Shown piece by piece: positions 34,901 through 46,043 of a DNA stretch of 64,000 nt (the stretch's first letter is position 1; every line of letters begins with the position of its first letter). Both the position numbers and the translations under genes were made by a program. Below the pieces are notes generated by a model. That model made no database searches. It was given only the letters and a program-made list of their open reading frames with translations, and was not told the DNA's origin. Source of the DNA: Mytilus edulis (taxonomy: Eukaryota > Mollusca > Bivalvia > Mytilida > Mytilidae); the NCBI RefSeq assembly GCF_963676685.1, contig NC_092349.1, positions 55,379,232 through 55,443,231 of the forward strand, read 5' to 3'.

Positions 34901-35615
34901 TTAAGAAAATCATATTTACAAATACAGTAATCAATAACGCTGGTATTTTTACATGTTAATTTACCAGATTCATGTTTATCATCACCAATACGACCATTAA
35001 CAATTAACAGGTCGTTACCTTTACATTATTCTAATAATTTCTGACCAGAACGGGTTTTTACAGTATCCATACTCTTTCTTTTTCTGTCAATATTAAGAGT
35101 CTCTAAGCAATTTAAATTATCTTGTATCAATTCCGAAAAATCTTGCTCGTGTTTATGTGTTTCGATCTCAAAATAATCTGGTTCATCTGCAGTTCTGCCA
35201 TTAAAATCGCCCAATAAACAAATATATTTAGAATTTTGAGAAAAGGTACGTATTTCATTTTCAATTTGATCGAAAGTATCTGGCTGGTGATATACGGAGT
35301 TTTCTGGTGGGATGTATACTATACCAAAGACAACATCCTCATCTATTTTTGAAAAAACCGAAGAGAGTTTGAACCAGAATGTATTTTTTGAATCTGTTTC
35401 TAATAGTTCTAAATAATTATTAAGTTTTTCTTTATATGCTAAAATAATACCACCAGATTTTTCCCATATTTTTGTCTGTTTTTCATATGAAAAATAAAAC
35501 CAGGAAGATTTATTGTATCTAAATCATCAGTCTTCGTTTCTTGCAGACACATTATATCATGATCATATAAAAGTTCACAAAATTCAGAGTACTGAAGACG
35601 CTTATTTATACCACA
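31963..35615 (-). mobile_element. Non-LTR retrotransposon, 5'-truncated (copy S)
   Basis: A minus-strand LINE with an apurinic-type endonuclease domain, reverse transcriptase and Cys-rich C-terminus. The 3' untranslated region ends in a short ATT-type tail (31963-31975). The 5' edge, near 35615, abuts unrelated Gln-rich sequence. The clade is not certain; an I/Nimb-like or RTE-like placement is possible. Identical flanks in S' show it was copied with the spacer, not inserted twice. Confidence 0.85.
32178..35615 (-). pseudogene. LINE ORF2 (endonuclease-reverse transcriptase), dead, copy S
   Basis: In order on the minus strand. The endonuclease has 'MCLQETKTDDLD' and 'GDFNGRTAD' (about 35.57-35.03 kb), with a frameshift near 35460 and a TAA at 35026. 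A connector with 'CKGND' and 'RIGDDKH' read-through homology follows. The reverse transcriptase has 'GFRKSYSTTDSLFALHSFFE', 'GVRQGENLSPFLFALFLNDL' and the catalytic 'YADDT' (about 33340). The Cys-rich tail is 'CLKCNNNCIGDEYHYILEC'. Frameshifts sit at an A/T-run near 33900 and near 32297, with stops near 33197 and 32920. It cannot make an active protein. Confidence 0.85.
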
Positions 35616-36010
35616 ACAGGTACAATCAGCCACTACAAAATATTCAACAACAAGCAGCCCCACTACAAATTGTACATCAGCCAACAATGATTCAGGTACA
35701 ACCCAATCTACAGCAAAACATGCCACAACAATTATCGACAACCAATCAACAACCTGCAACAAGTTTTCAGCAACAACAGAATGTATCACAACTGCAACAA
35801 TAACCGACGATGATGGCAGTTCAACTACCACAGATCACAAATCAATATGTACCATCCGTACAACTTCAGCCTGTTATTGGAAATATTTCAACCCAACAAC
35901 AACAACAGGACTATAGTTCAGGGTTCATAGCCAACAACCTCCATTTATAACCGCAAGGAGGCATTCAAAATGGTGTTCAGAACACCGAGTTTCAATAGAA
36001 TGTTGATTAT
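35616..36010 (+). pseudogene. Gln-rich coding fragment next to the LINE
   Basis: A plus-strand frame rich in CAA codons ('QQAAPLQIVHQPTMIQVQP', 'SFQQQQNVSQLQQ') that continues in the same style past an in-frame TAA near 35803. Low-complexity Gln-rich stretches are common in transcription factors, but no domain is visible. It could be a pseudogenised host exon or part of another repeat. The LINE 5' end fuses to it tail to tail. Confidence 0.3.
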
Positions 36011-37377
36011 TCCAAAACGCCTCGTTTATAACAATATTTATCCATTCTTAAATTTTTAAAATGAAATCACAGATAGTATATAAATAGTGTATACGTTCAT
36101 TGGGTAAATTGGAATAATCTGTTTCTCTAATGAAGACTGATTAGTGGTTTGATATGGCGGGAAATGCATACAACATTTGACAATTATAACTTTAAGTTAT
36201 CCCATTTCACCTATTCTGGTAATATGTTACGTAAAATATTTGAATCAACTCAAGCATCGCGTAATTGTCATATTTACCAAAAATCATAAATGTATATTCA
36301 TTGACGACGAACCACGCGGAAGCGACAACACTCAATAATTCATTTTATTTTTACAACCACGAGTTATGAATATCAATGTATATATATAATATGTATTTTA
36401 CAAATGCATGTCGATACTGTTTTTTTTTTGTGTAGTTATGCGCGTGCTCCAACATGTTCTGTGTTTACTAAATCTTTATATCCATATTAGTTGAATAAAG
36501 ATTCATTTATGTTTGTCATTCATTCATTCGCATGTGTCCTTTTATTTGTTTGGTTTCTTAGATGTTTAATATTTTTATGTCATTGGGTTGCTGTTTCAAT
36601 AACACACAAACCTCAATTTATATTGAAATTTGATATGTGTATGAACAGTCAATCAATTTTTAAAAGTAGAGAAAGTCAGAGTTCCCGGAGAGAACCTTCC
36701 GTAGATAAACTGGTAATTCAAGTCAATTAAACTTCAGTGTTGACAGGCAATTGAAAGGAGTAGATGAACAACTTAGATCACTCGGCCACGAAGGCTCCCT
36801 CAATCAATTGGATCGAATCTATAATCATCTATAATTAACAGCAGTTTCAAACAAATTAACTGAAACGTTTTTGCAAAATACAAAACGTTAGAAACATTGC
36901 GACTTTCTCGTTGAAACATCTTTTAGTCAGTAAAATTAGGTAAATCCAGAAAAGCGCTTCGAACGCATGAAATTTATATAACGTGTTGTTTTCATTTTTT
37001 ACTGGAAAACAAATTTCTATGATTAACTATCAGTGAATTATTCTTGCAAGTAATCATCCATATGTAGAATACTAACGGACAGGGGTCTTCCTATTGTACA
37101 ATGAAGATTCAAAAATACTCTATCTGCTATAACATAAACATATTTTAAACTGTTCACCAAAACCAACAACGTGACGTTGTTTACGAACAATGAAATTACC
37201 CATGGGGCTTTAGATTCTGAAGTGGCGAATAGTACATGTTGTTGTGTGTGTAAATCATTGCAATATTTAGACAACAATAGTTTATTGATAGTCAAGCTCA
37301 TAAAATTATTTAGAAGACAAATCAAGGTAATAAACATAAATTGATGAAACCGCATGAACTTAAAAAAGAAAAAAAAG
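36011..37377. other. Spacer between S and unit C; no gene
   Basis: AT-rich. 36180-36385 is a repeat matching 15720-15916, here without the TIR element. A 'gttcccggagagaacc' fragment occurs near 36681. The 105-aa minus ORF at 37038-37355 has no recognisable features. Unit C begins abruptly at about 37378 after an A-rich tract. Confidence 0.4.
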
Positions 37378-37760
37378 AGGCCGGTTGCATCGACAGGGGA
37401 AAATTGGTTGACATTGAATTTTGAAACATATACCTTGAAGTTTAATACTATTTTTACTTCCTAATCATTCTTACTCCAAGATTGTTTGACAGTAGGATAT
37501 TTCGTGTCTAAGAACAATATGGATCATGTGACCTACATATAAAAAGCACGTGATCGATTCCCATGACACATCGGCACATCAAACTATTTAGTTTTAGCTA
37601 ATGAGCTAATGCGTTTCGGACGACGGGTTTTTAGAGGCGTATGTACACACTTGAAATCAGACATGTAGACATAGCGGACTCTCTAATACTCTTTTCAAAC
37701 ATACATTAACAATAAAAAAAAACTTCAATTTTATCCCCAGTACTGTTTTAGAAATCTAAA

Positions 37761-38051
37761 TTAATAAAATGAAATGAAATAAAAATGTTTTACAAAAAGC
37801 AACAGGAACTCCTTATAACCTAAACTAGATGTGATTGCTAGTATTCCCGAAGTGTAAGCTGTTCCCGTTCTACCACTATCATCCGTCGTATCGCTCATTG
37901 GAAGTAAAATGTCTGTGATAGTCGAATTGGTTGATGTCTCAACCGGGAAAATTGGTGTAATTATGGCAAAAACAAGTTCAACATAGCCGTCTTCAACTGT
38001 GACACAGGTATTACATAACGTAAACCAAATCATCAACTTTATTGCGCACAT
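37761..38051 (-). CDS. Short ORF of unit C, read-through form (96 aa)
   Basis: Same peptide as in units B, D and E up to '...LAITSS'. The stop codon there has changed, so the frame runs on for 20 more residues (LGYKEFLLLF...). The Cys in the 'DDSCRTG' block is Gly here. The C-terminal drift suggests that the end, or the whole ORF, is not tightly constrained. See the unit B entry for general features. Confidence 0.3.
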   Translation of the reverse strand: MCAIKLMIWFTLCNTCVTVEDGYVELVFAIITPIFPVETSTNSTITDILLPMSDTTDDSGRTGTAYTSGILAITSSLGYKEFLLLFVKHFYFISFY

Positions 38052-38475
38052 CACTGCCTCCAAATGAGCTCTGCATAAAAAGTAATATGGAACAGTATGG
38101 CCAGCATAGGCAAACCACTGAGAGTATAGAATTAGTCAATTTATAAATGATCAATAAATAAACTAATCATAGATACCAGGATTAAAGTTTTTTTTACGCC
38201 AGACGCGCGCCTTTAAAAGACTCATCAGTGACTCTCGGAAAATTTAAAATACCAAATAAAGTACGAAGTCAAAGGATAAATGTACATCTGAACATAATAG
38301 ACAAATCCGTTAATAGTGGTTCACGAAATCAAGAACATTAAATTTGGTATGACACAACCGTATAAGATGCTCATTAATCATGTTGATAGTTACATTCTCC
38401 TAGTAATACTACAATATCACACATATGCATATTACTACAACAGCATATAGTAGTTATTATAAAGCACAATACATC

Positions 38476-38481
38476 TTTATT
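38476..38481 (-). promoter_or_regulatory. Candidate poly(A) signal, unit C nuclease
   Basis: AATAAA on the minus strand about 310 bp after the stop, in the position conserved among the units. Confidence 0.35.
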
Positions 38482-38790
38482 GACTAGATAACACAACTAT
38501 CCAACAACAAACAGAATGCACGACAAGCAGTAAAGAACCACAATTAATTACTAGTAACCAATATAAACCCGTGAGATAGCACATCTGCTGTGAAAAATAT
38601 TATAACCCTACTGCATTGATAAAAAACAAAAGCAAAACAAAACAAAACACAACCATAGCTTACATATATTTTTAATGAAACCACAAGGGGTATATAAAAT
38701 TAGTATCTTGGATATTATTGAGTAAATAAAAAAATATATAACTATATCTAAAAGAACAAGTAAATGTATGGATATATTTAATGGACATAT

Positions 38791-39789
38791 TTATCCAAAC
38801 ACCATATTATAAAGGGAACACGCTCCATCGTAAATATGTTTACATACACGACTAAAGAAAGAAGTCTCCTCTTTAATAAAGCGATCGTCGGTACTGGCAA
38901 TCTCGTTAATAATATTGTCCGCTTTAGTCTGGTTGAACAGACAGTTTTTCACTGTATTTCCATTTTGATCTTTATAATCTGCAAACAGTGTAGTTGAGGT
39001 GGTTGGTAAAAAAATCTGTATTGAGTAGATAAAAATTGAGGGGTTATTTACGTTTCCACCTAAAAATCCTGCCGACCACCCCTCGTTACGGAGGGCGCCA
39101 TTCGCACCAGAGGAATCACAGCATACGGCTGTCCAGTAGTGATCAGGTACATTTACTCTTCCATTACTTATGAACCTATTATTGCTCGGTAATACGCCTG
39201 TAATATAATAACGTCTTGCTCCTACAAAATTACAATACGTTTTTGATATGTCATACAGAGTGTTTTCAAATTTCTTCCATATTCCTTGATTAAATGTAGG
39301 AACTTGAGGTGCGATATTGGTTAAAGAATTTGTTGCTTTTCTACTGTCTTCAGTTTCGCAATGGTATAGCTGTGGATTCAAATGTCCCCTATCATAACCG
39401 CTACCCGTGTAATCGACATTTACTGCTTGTTTTCTCCCGAAAGTTGCTATATTGTTGTTTGCCCCGCTTATAAGTACCATGCTCGGATCATTTTTGTCGG
39501 CTAGTTGAGGCTCAACAAACCAACCATTATAGCGACTGCCGCACTTGTCAAACGACAATGTGTATAAACTATAGTATGGAATTCTGTTTTTTGTGTCATA
39601 TTCAGTAGCGTAATAATATTGGTTTCCAAGTCGTTGACAGATTTGAGTTGAACCGACCAGTCCTTGTGATAATGGTGCAGTGTTCATATAGAAAAACTGA
39701 TCTATACATTTTGCAAACTTTGGAGATACCTCTAATTTTACAAAATTGAAAGATAGGAAAATAACGACGGATTCTAATATATTCATCAT
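38791..39789 (-). CDS. Secreted DNA/RNA non-specific endonuclease, ENDOD1-like (unit C)
   Basis: 332 aa from the ATG at 39789. Signal peptide at residues 1-20 (MMNILESVVIFLSF...). The catalytic block 'YDRGHLNP', then 'TNIAPQ' and 'FNQGIWKKFE', retain the catalytic His, the metal-binding Asn and the Glu. It differs from B by 'PLSQGLVGS' near residue 43 and by the 'VPTF' and 'KKFENT' variants around the active site. The C-terminus is 'CSLYNMVFG'. No frameshift or internal stop, so probably functional. An acceptor-like 'tatttcag|GCAG' precedes the start. Its upstream region lacks the palindrome present in the other units, so its regulation may differ. Confidence 0.88.
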   Translation of the reverse strand: MMNILESVVIFLSFNFVKLEVSPKFAKCIDQFFYMNTAPLSQGLVGSTQICQRLGNQYYYATEYDTKNRIPYYSLYTLSFDKCGSRYNGWFVEPQLADKNDPSMVLISGANNNIATFGRKQAVNVDYTGSGYDRGHLNPQLYHCETEDSRKATNSLTNIAPQVPTFNQGIWKKFENTLYDISKTYCNFVGARRYYITGVLPSNNRFISNGRVNVPDHYWTAVCCDSSGANGALRNEGWSAGFLGGNVNNPSIFIYSIQIFLPTTSTTLFADYKDQNGNTVKNCLFNQTKADNIINEIASTDDRFIKEETSFFSRVCKHIYDGACSLYNMVFG

Positions 39790-40238
39790 TGTGTGCAATA
39801 TATCTGCCTGAAATAAAAACCAATAAGAATATTTGATATTGTGAAAACGGATATATCAATAATGAATCAGTATCTGGTTATATTATTAAGTTCTTTAAGT
39901 CTTTCCACCTTTCTGTGTGAATACCTTTTGGTTTTGTTCGGATTATTGTCATATGATATCGAACATTTGTTTTAATTTTGATACCAAGTCATTAAAAATC
40001 ATTGGAATCTAATATCGAGGTCATATGTCAATATTATGTCATTATGATTATGTTGTTTTCCATTCAATTAATGTGTTTGATATGTTTGAACTTTTGATTT
40101 TGCCATTTGATAAGAGACTTTCCGTTTTGAATTTTCCTTGGAGTTCGGTATTTTTGTTATTTTACTTTTTGTTATCGCGTCTCTTGTGTCTATAAAGTAT
40201 AAGTATAAATGAATGTTAAGGTTTTGGCAATGCTCATT

Positions 40239-40596
40239 TGATACATTTAGTTGAATCAATCATATGACTTCTTATAGGTGTTATTACCACTGAAATGTTG
40301 ATACATTTAGTTGAATCAATCATATGACTTCTTATAGATGTTATTACCACTGAAATGTTGATACATTTAGTTGAATCAATCATATGACTTCTTATAGGTG
40401 TTATTACCACTGAAATGTTGATACATTTAGTTGAATCAATCATATGACTTCTTATAGGTGTTATTACCACTGAAATGTTGATACATTTAGTTGAATCAAT
40501 CATATGACTTCTTATAGGTGTTATTACCACTGAAATGTTGATACATTTAGTTGAATCAATCATATGACTTCTTATAGGTGTTATTACCACTGAAAT
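40239..40596. repeat. 60-bp tandem repeat, 6 copies (unit C)
   Basis: Six nearly identical copies; one carries 'atagatg' for 'ataggtg'. The array gives an uninterrupted 118-codon minus-strand frame purely because 60 is a multiple of three and the unit lacks stops in that frame. Confidence 0.9.
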
Positions 40597-40599
40597 GTT

Positions 40600-40997
40600 T
40601 TAAGGATGTTCGCTCCTCTTGTTTTTGAATATTTTGAAATATTTTCTGAATCCTCTGGTTTTATCCATGTAGTGCCATTTAAAAAAAAATCCCCGCTGAC
40701 CCCTACTTTTCTTTTCATAATTTTATTACACATAGTTTAAAAAGCCATATTTAAAAATCCTATAAAATCTTTGTTATTTTTTCATATTTTTTGAAAGAAA
40801 AAGGGTGCTCATGTGAAATGTATGAAAAGTCTAGAGAGAATTATTTCCCGTCAAATTTCAATGGCTTATATCTCGAAAACAAGCACACTTACCCTTCATT
40901 TTTTCTTCTTTTTTAGTTCCTTTATATATATACTTTCAATTCATAACAGTCTTTTAAAAAGCTTGTTATTTTGAAACAGAGTAGCAAACATCCTTAA
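40600..40997. mobile_element. TTAA-flanked MITE, unit C
   Basis: Orthologous in position to those of the other units. Ends 'TTAAGGATGTTCGCT' and 'GCAAACATCCTTAA'. Confidence 0.65.
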
Positions 40998-42235
40998 TTT
41001 GAAAGTAATTTAATATATTTCAAACTGATACTTTACAAAAACCACAGGGTCTTCTGATAATGAAAGGTGTACTTGACATCAAAAAGGTTATCTAGACGTG
41101 GTATTATGCAAACTGAAATTATTGTTTTCTGCATTTTTTTTAGAATAAGAGTCTAAATATCGTACATTTTCAGAATAAAGGGTAAAGTACACTATATTAA
41201 GACACCGACAGCGGAAGTTTCTACTTATGGTCTATATTCCACAGAAAAGTTCCTATATAAACCATATGGTTTTGAAATCAATATATAACAAGATTTTCTA
41301 CGCCGTAGGCAAATGTAACCTGCGCCATATAAATGAAGGAATTAAATTGTGTGTCACAATGTGTAAATGTGTAATTGTGGTACGATTGTAAAATTATGGT
41401 AGAAGACCCATATATATAGCACTACAATGGTCAAATGAAATTACGGTATGATGGGGTCAATTGGAATCTTATGCGACTGTCACACAAGTGAGAGATTTAG
41501 CTAGCTCTAAAACTATGTTGAATCCGCCTTGTCTACATACGGAAATGCCTGTACCAAGTCAGCAATATGACAGTTGTTTTCCATTCGTTTGATGTGGTTG
41601 AGCTTTTAATTTTGCCATTCGTTAATGGGCTTTTAGTTTTGAATTTCACTTGGAGTTCGGTATTTTTGTCATTTTACTTTTTACACATAATGGCAAACAA
41701 TCTCAGCATTTTCTGTCCAATGGTTTCAGAGGAGCTGCATTAATAAGGTGACAATAATACAATACATCCAAAAAATAGTAAAAGTGCAATAAGTCCCGTT
41801 AAGTAGTCAGATTAAAATGACGGCATAATATAGTCAATTACAGATGATGGCAACCAATTCTACTAAGTATGAAAGCTTTATCTCAAAATGGTCTCAGAGG
41901 AGTTGAGTTGACAAGGTATAATTGTCACAACACTAAATAAAATGGTCAAAATCACAGAACTGCAGTACGAAAGGTCGAATAAAAAATGACGGTTTACTAT
42001 GATTAACTACACACGAGACCGGTTGCGTCGATAGGGGAAAATTGGTTGACATTGAATTTTGAAACATATACCTTGAAGTTCAAATCTATTTTTACTTCCT
42101 AATCATTCTTACTCCAACATTGTTTGACCGTAGGATATTTCGTGTCTAAGAACAACATGGATCATGTGACCTGCATCTCTAAAAAGCAGGTGATCGATTC
42201 CCATGACACATCGGCACATCAAACTATCTAGTTTT

Positions 42236-42328
42236 ACGGTGTCCTATAGTTGTTAATGTCTGTGTCATTTTTGTCTTTTGTGGATAGTTGTCTCATTGGC
42301 AATCATACCACATCTTCTTTTTTATATT
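42236..42328 (-). mobile_element. SINE-like insertion, unit D
   Basis: Same insertion and site as 23471-23563 in unit B. Absent from C and E. Confidence 0.65.
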
Positions 42329-42562
42329 AGCTAATGAGCTAATGCGTTTCGGACGACGGGTTTTTAGAGGCGTATGTACACACTTGAAATCAGACATGTA
42401 GACATAGCGGACTCTCTAATACTCTTTTCAAACATACATTAACAATAAAAAAAACTTCAATTTTATCCCCAGTACTGTTTTAGAAATCAAAATTAATAAA
42501 ATGAAATAAAATGAAATGAAATAAAAATGTTTTACAAAAAGCAACAGGAACTCCTTATAAAC

Positions 42563-42793
42563 TTAACTAGAGGTGATTGCTATTATTCCCGAAGTGTAAG
42601 CTGTTCCCGTTCTACAACTATCATCCGTCGTATCACTCATTGGAAGTAAAATGTCTGTGATAGTCGAGTTGATTGATGTCTCAACATTGAATGTTGGTGT
42701 AATTATGGCAAAGATAAGTTCAACATAGCCGTCTTCAACTGTGACACAGGTATTACATAACGTAAACCAAATCATCAACTTTATTGCGCACAT
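42563..42793 (-). CDS. Short ORF of unit D (76 aa)
   Basis: Close to the unit B peptide: hydrophobic start 'MCAIKLMIWFTLCNTCVTVE', Asn-Ser-Thr, then 'CRTGTAYTSG' and a stop after 'AITSS'. Differences are scattered conservative changes (for example VELIF, GIIAI). Acceptor-like 'ttttatgcag' lies upstream on the minus strand. No recognised family; the coding status is uncertain as in B. Confidence 0.35.
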   Translation of the reverse strand: MCAIKLMIWFTLCNTCVTVEDGYVELIFAIITPTFNVETSINSTITDILLPMSDTTDDSCRTGTAYTSGIIAITSS

Positions 42794-43215
42794 CACTGCC
42801 TCCAAATGAGCTCTGCATAAAAAGTAATATGGAACAGTATGGCCAGCATAGGCAAACCACTGAGAGTATAGAATTAGTCAATTTATAAATGATTAATAAA
42901 TCGACTAATCATAGATACCAGGAGTAAAGTTTTTTGCGCCAGACGCGCGCCTTTAAAAGACTCATCAGTGACTCTCGGAAAATTTAAAATACCAAATAAA
43001 GTACGAAGTCAAAGGATAAATGTACATCTGAACATAATAGACAAATCCGTTAATAGTGGTTCACGAAATCAAGAACATTTTATTTGGTATGACACAACCG
43101 CATAAGATGCTCATTAATCATGTTGATAGTAACATTCTCCTAGTAATATTACAATATCACACATATGCATATTACTACAACAGCATATAGTAGTTATTAT
43201 GAAGCACAACACATC

Positions 43216-43221
43216 TTTATT
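43216..43221 (-). promoter_or_regulatory. Candidate poly(A) signal, unit D nuclease
   Basis: AATAAA on the minus strand about 310 bp past the stop, at the conserved position. Confidence 0.35.
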
Positions 43222-43527
43222 GACGAGATAACACAACTATCCAACAACAAACAGAATGCAAGACAAGCAATAAAGAACCACAAATAATTACTAGTAACCA
43301 ATATAAACCCGTGAGATAGCACATCTGCTGTGAAAAATATTATAACCCTACTGCAATGATAAAAAACAAAAACAAAACACAACACAACCATAGCGTACAT
43401 AATTTTTTTTAATGAAACCACAAGGGGTATATAAAATTAGTATCTTGGATATAATTGAGTAAATAAAAAAATAAATAACTATATCTAAAAGAACAAGTAA
43501 ATGTATGGATATATTTAATGGACATAT

Positions 43528-44526
43528 TTATCCAAACACCATATTATAAAGGGAACACGCTCCATCGTAAATATGTTTACATACACGACTAAAGAAAGAA
43601 GTCTCCTCTTTAATAAAGCGACCGTCGGTACTGGCAATCTCGTTAATAATATTGTCCGCTTTAGTCGGGTTGAACAGACAGTTTTTCACTGTATTTCCAT
43701 TTTGATCTTTATAATCTGCAAACAGTGTAGTTGAGGTGGTTGGTAAAAAATTCTGTATTGAGTAGATAAAAATTGAGGGGTTATAAACGTTTCCACCTAA
43801 AATTCCTGCCGACCACCCCTCGTTACGGAGGGTGCCATTCGCACCAGAGGAATCACAGCATACGGCTGTCCAGTAGTGATCAGGTACATTCACTCTTCCA
43901 TTACTTATGAACCTATCATTGCTCGGTAGAACGCCTGTAATATAATAGCGTCTTGCTCCTACAAAATTACAATACTTTTTTGATATGTCATACAGAGTGT
44001 TTTCAAATTTGTTCCATATTCCTTGATTAAATGTAGGAACTTGAGGTGCAATATTGGTTAAAGAATTTGTTGCTTTTCTACTGTCTCTAGTTTCGCAATG
44101 GTATAGCTGTGGGTTCAAATGTCCTCTATCATAACCGCTACCCGTGTAATCGACATTTACTGCTTGTTTTCTCCCGAAAGTTGCTATATTGTTGTTTGCC
44201 CCGCTTATAAGTACCATACTTGGATCATTTTTGTCGGCTAGTTGAGGCTCAACAAACCAACCATCATAGCGACTGCCGCACTTGTCAAACGACAATGTGT
44301 ATAAACTATAGTAAGGAATTCTGTTTTTTGTGTCATATTCAGTAGCGTAATAATATTGGTTTCCAAGTCGTTGACAGATTTGAGTTGAACCGACCAGTCC
44401 TTGTGATAATGGTGCAGTGTTCATATAGAAAAGCTTATCTATACATTTTGCAAAATTTGGAGATACTTCTAGTTTTACAAAATTGAAAGATAGGAAAATA
44501 ACGACGGATTCCAATATCTTCATCAT
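43528..44526 (-). CDS. Secreted DNA/RNA non-specific endonuclease, ENDOD1-like (unit D)
   Basis: 332 aa from the ATG at 44526. A longer open frame to 44562 runs through the polypyrimidine tract and acceptor 'ttttttttcag', so that start is rejected. Signal peptide, 'YDRGHLNP', 'TNIAPQ' and 'FNQGIWNKFE' are intact. N-terminal variant 'PLSQGLVGS' and active-site variants group it with C. C-terminal 'FNPTKADNIINEIASTDGRF' is shared with E. The His, Asn and Glu needed for catalysis are present, so activity is expected. The nearest upstream landmarks are the palindrome (44890) and 60-bp array (45284). Confidence 0.88.
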   Translation of the reverse strand: MMKILESVVIFLSFNFVKLEVSPNFAKCIDKLFYMNTAPLSQGLVGSTQICQRLGNQYYYATEYDTKNRIPYYSLYTLSFDKCGSRYDGWFVEPQLADKNDPSMVLISGANNNIATFGRKQAVNVDYTGSGYDRGHLNPQLYHCETRDSRKATNSLTNIAPQVPTFNQGIWNKFENTLYDISKKYCNFVGARRYYITGVLPSNDRFISNGRVNVPDHYWTAVCCDSSGANGTLRNEGWSAGILGGNVYNPSIFIYSIQNFLPTTSTTLFADYKDQNGNTVKNCLFNPTKADNIINEIASTDGRFIKEETSFFSRVCKHIYDGACSLYNMVFG

Positions 44527-44889
44527 TGTGTGCAATATATCTGCCTGAAAAAAAAACCCCAATAAGAATATTTGATATTGTGAAACCGGATATATAAATA
44601 ATGAATCAGTATCTGGTTATATTATTGAGTTCTTTAAGTCTTTCCACCTTTCTGTGTAAATACCTTTTGGTTTTGTTCGGATTATTGTCATATGATATCG
44701 AACATTTGTTTTAATTTTGAAACTTATCCTGCTTAACTCTTTTCTTTGTAAGAGGTGCACCCCTCGTGTCATCGTTTCTCGTCAGTTACCAAAGTTATAT
44801 CATTATAATACCTTGGTCAGTTCTGACTGAAGTGATCCAGCGACATTTGACAGGTGTTATTTCCCCTTATTTCGTAAGTCGCAAAGACC

Positions 44890-45011
44890 CTGATATGCAT
44901 AAAACCACTTAAGTTAAGATTTCCAATCGTGGTACTAATTTATCGTAGGACATGTAGAAAATTCCGTCCGTTTGGAACAAATCTTAACTTAAGTAGTTTT
45001 ATGCATATCAG
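44890..45011. repeat. Palindromic upstream element, unit D
   Basis: Arms 'ctgatatgcataaaac' and the complement, as in A, B and E. Confidence 0.65.
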
Positions 45012-45283
45012 CTGATACCAAGTCATTAAAAATCATTGGATATAACTCGGAATCTGATATCGAGGTCATATGTCAATATTATGTCATTATGATTATGTTG
45101 TTTTCCATTCAATGAATGTGTTTGATATGTTTGAACTCTTGATTTTGCCATTTGATAAGAGACTTTCCGTTTTGAATGTTCCTTGGAGTTCGGTATTTTT
45201 GTTATTTTACTTTTTGTTATCGCGTCTCTTGTGTCTATAAAGTATAAGTATAAATAGATGTTAAGGTTTTGGCAATGCTCATT

Positions 45284-45641
45284 TGATACATTTAGTTGAA
45301 TCAATCATATGACTTCTTATAGGTGTTATTACCACTGAAATGTTGATACATTTAGTTGAATCAATCATATGACTTCTTATAGGTGTTATTACCACTGAAA
45401 TGTTGATACATTTAGTTGAATCAATCATATGACTTCTTATAGGTGTTATTACCACTGAAATGTTGATACATTTAGTTGAATCAATCATATGACTTCTTAT
45501 AGGTGTTATTACCACTGAAATGTTGATACATTTAGTTGAATCAATCATATGACTTCTTATAGGTGTTATTACCACTGAAATGTTGATACATTTAGTTGAA
45601 TCAATCATATGACTTCTTATAGGTGTTATTACCACTGAAAT
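45284..45641. repeat. 60-bp tandem repeat, 6 copies (unit D)
   Basis: Six copies identical to one another as far as I can see by eye, suggesting recent expansion or homogenisation. Confidence 0.9.
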
Positions 45642-45644
45642 GTT

Positions 45645-46043
45645 TTAAGGATGTTCGCTCCTCTTGTTTTTGAATATTTTGAAATATTTTCTGAATCCTC
45701 TGGTTTTATCCATGTAGTGCCATTTAAAAAAAAAATCCCCGCTAACCCCTAGTTTTCTTTTCATAATTTTATTACACATAGTTTAAAAAGACATATTTAA
45801 AAATCCTATAAAATCCTTGTTATTTTTTCATATTTTTTGAAAGAAAAAGGGTGCTAATTTAAATATATGAAAAGTCTAGAGAGAATTATTTCCCGCCAAA
45901 TTTCCATGGCTTATATCTCGAAAACAAGCACACGGACCCTTCATTTTTTCTTCTTTTTTAGTTCCTTTATTTATATTCCTTGAATTCATAACAGTCTTTT
46001 AAAAAGCTTGTTTTTTTTTAAACAGAGTAGCAAACATCCTTAA
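45645..46043. mobile_element. TTAA-flanked MITE, unit D
   Basis: Same element and position as in the other units, with slightly more substitutions in the interior (for example 'gggtgctaattt'). Confidence 0.65.

Larger units (their letters stand above)
27956..35566. repeat. Spacer S: segmental duplication, copy 1
   Basis: From unit B's edge to at least 35566 the sequence matches S' (about 56366-64000) almost base for base. The offset drifts from about 28,411 to 28,434 through small indels. It contains a TTAA MITE, dispersed repeats, a long G-run and a dead LINE. No convincing host gene is seen in 28748-31960. The match continues to the window's end, so the far boundary cannot be seen here. 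Confidence 0.9.
37378..42005 (-). repeat. Nuclease array unit C
   Basis: Starts 'gaggccggttgcatcgacag', the same point at which A joins B. Holds short ORF, nuclease, 60-bp repeat (6 copies) and MITE. It lacks the palindromic upstream element: about 300 bp present in A, B, D and E is missing after 39980. It also lacks the SINE-like insertion. Other stretches (38064-38790, 40998-42005) are unit sequence without another gene. Confidence 0.85.

Noticed and set aside
40234-40590. 118-aa repetitive minus-strand ORF (also at 45279-45635 and 54668-54964)
   Set aside because: It is the 60-bp tandem repeat read in a frame without stops; no start context or composition typical of protein.
44527-44562. 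Longer start for the unit D nuclease (MGFFFQADIL...)
   Set aside because: These codons lie in the polypyrimidine tract and splice acceptor; other units do not keep the frame.
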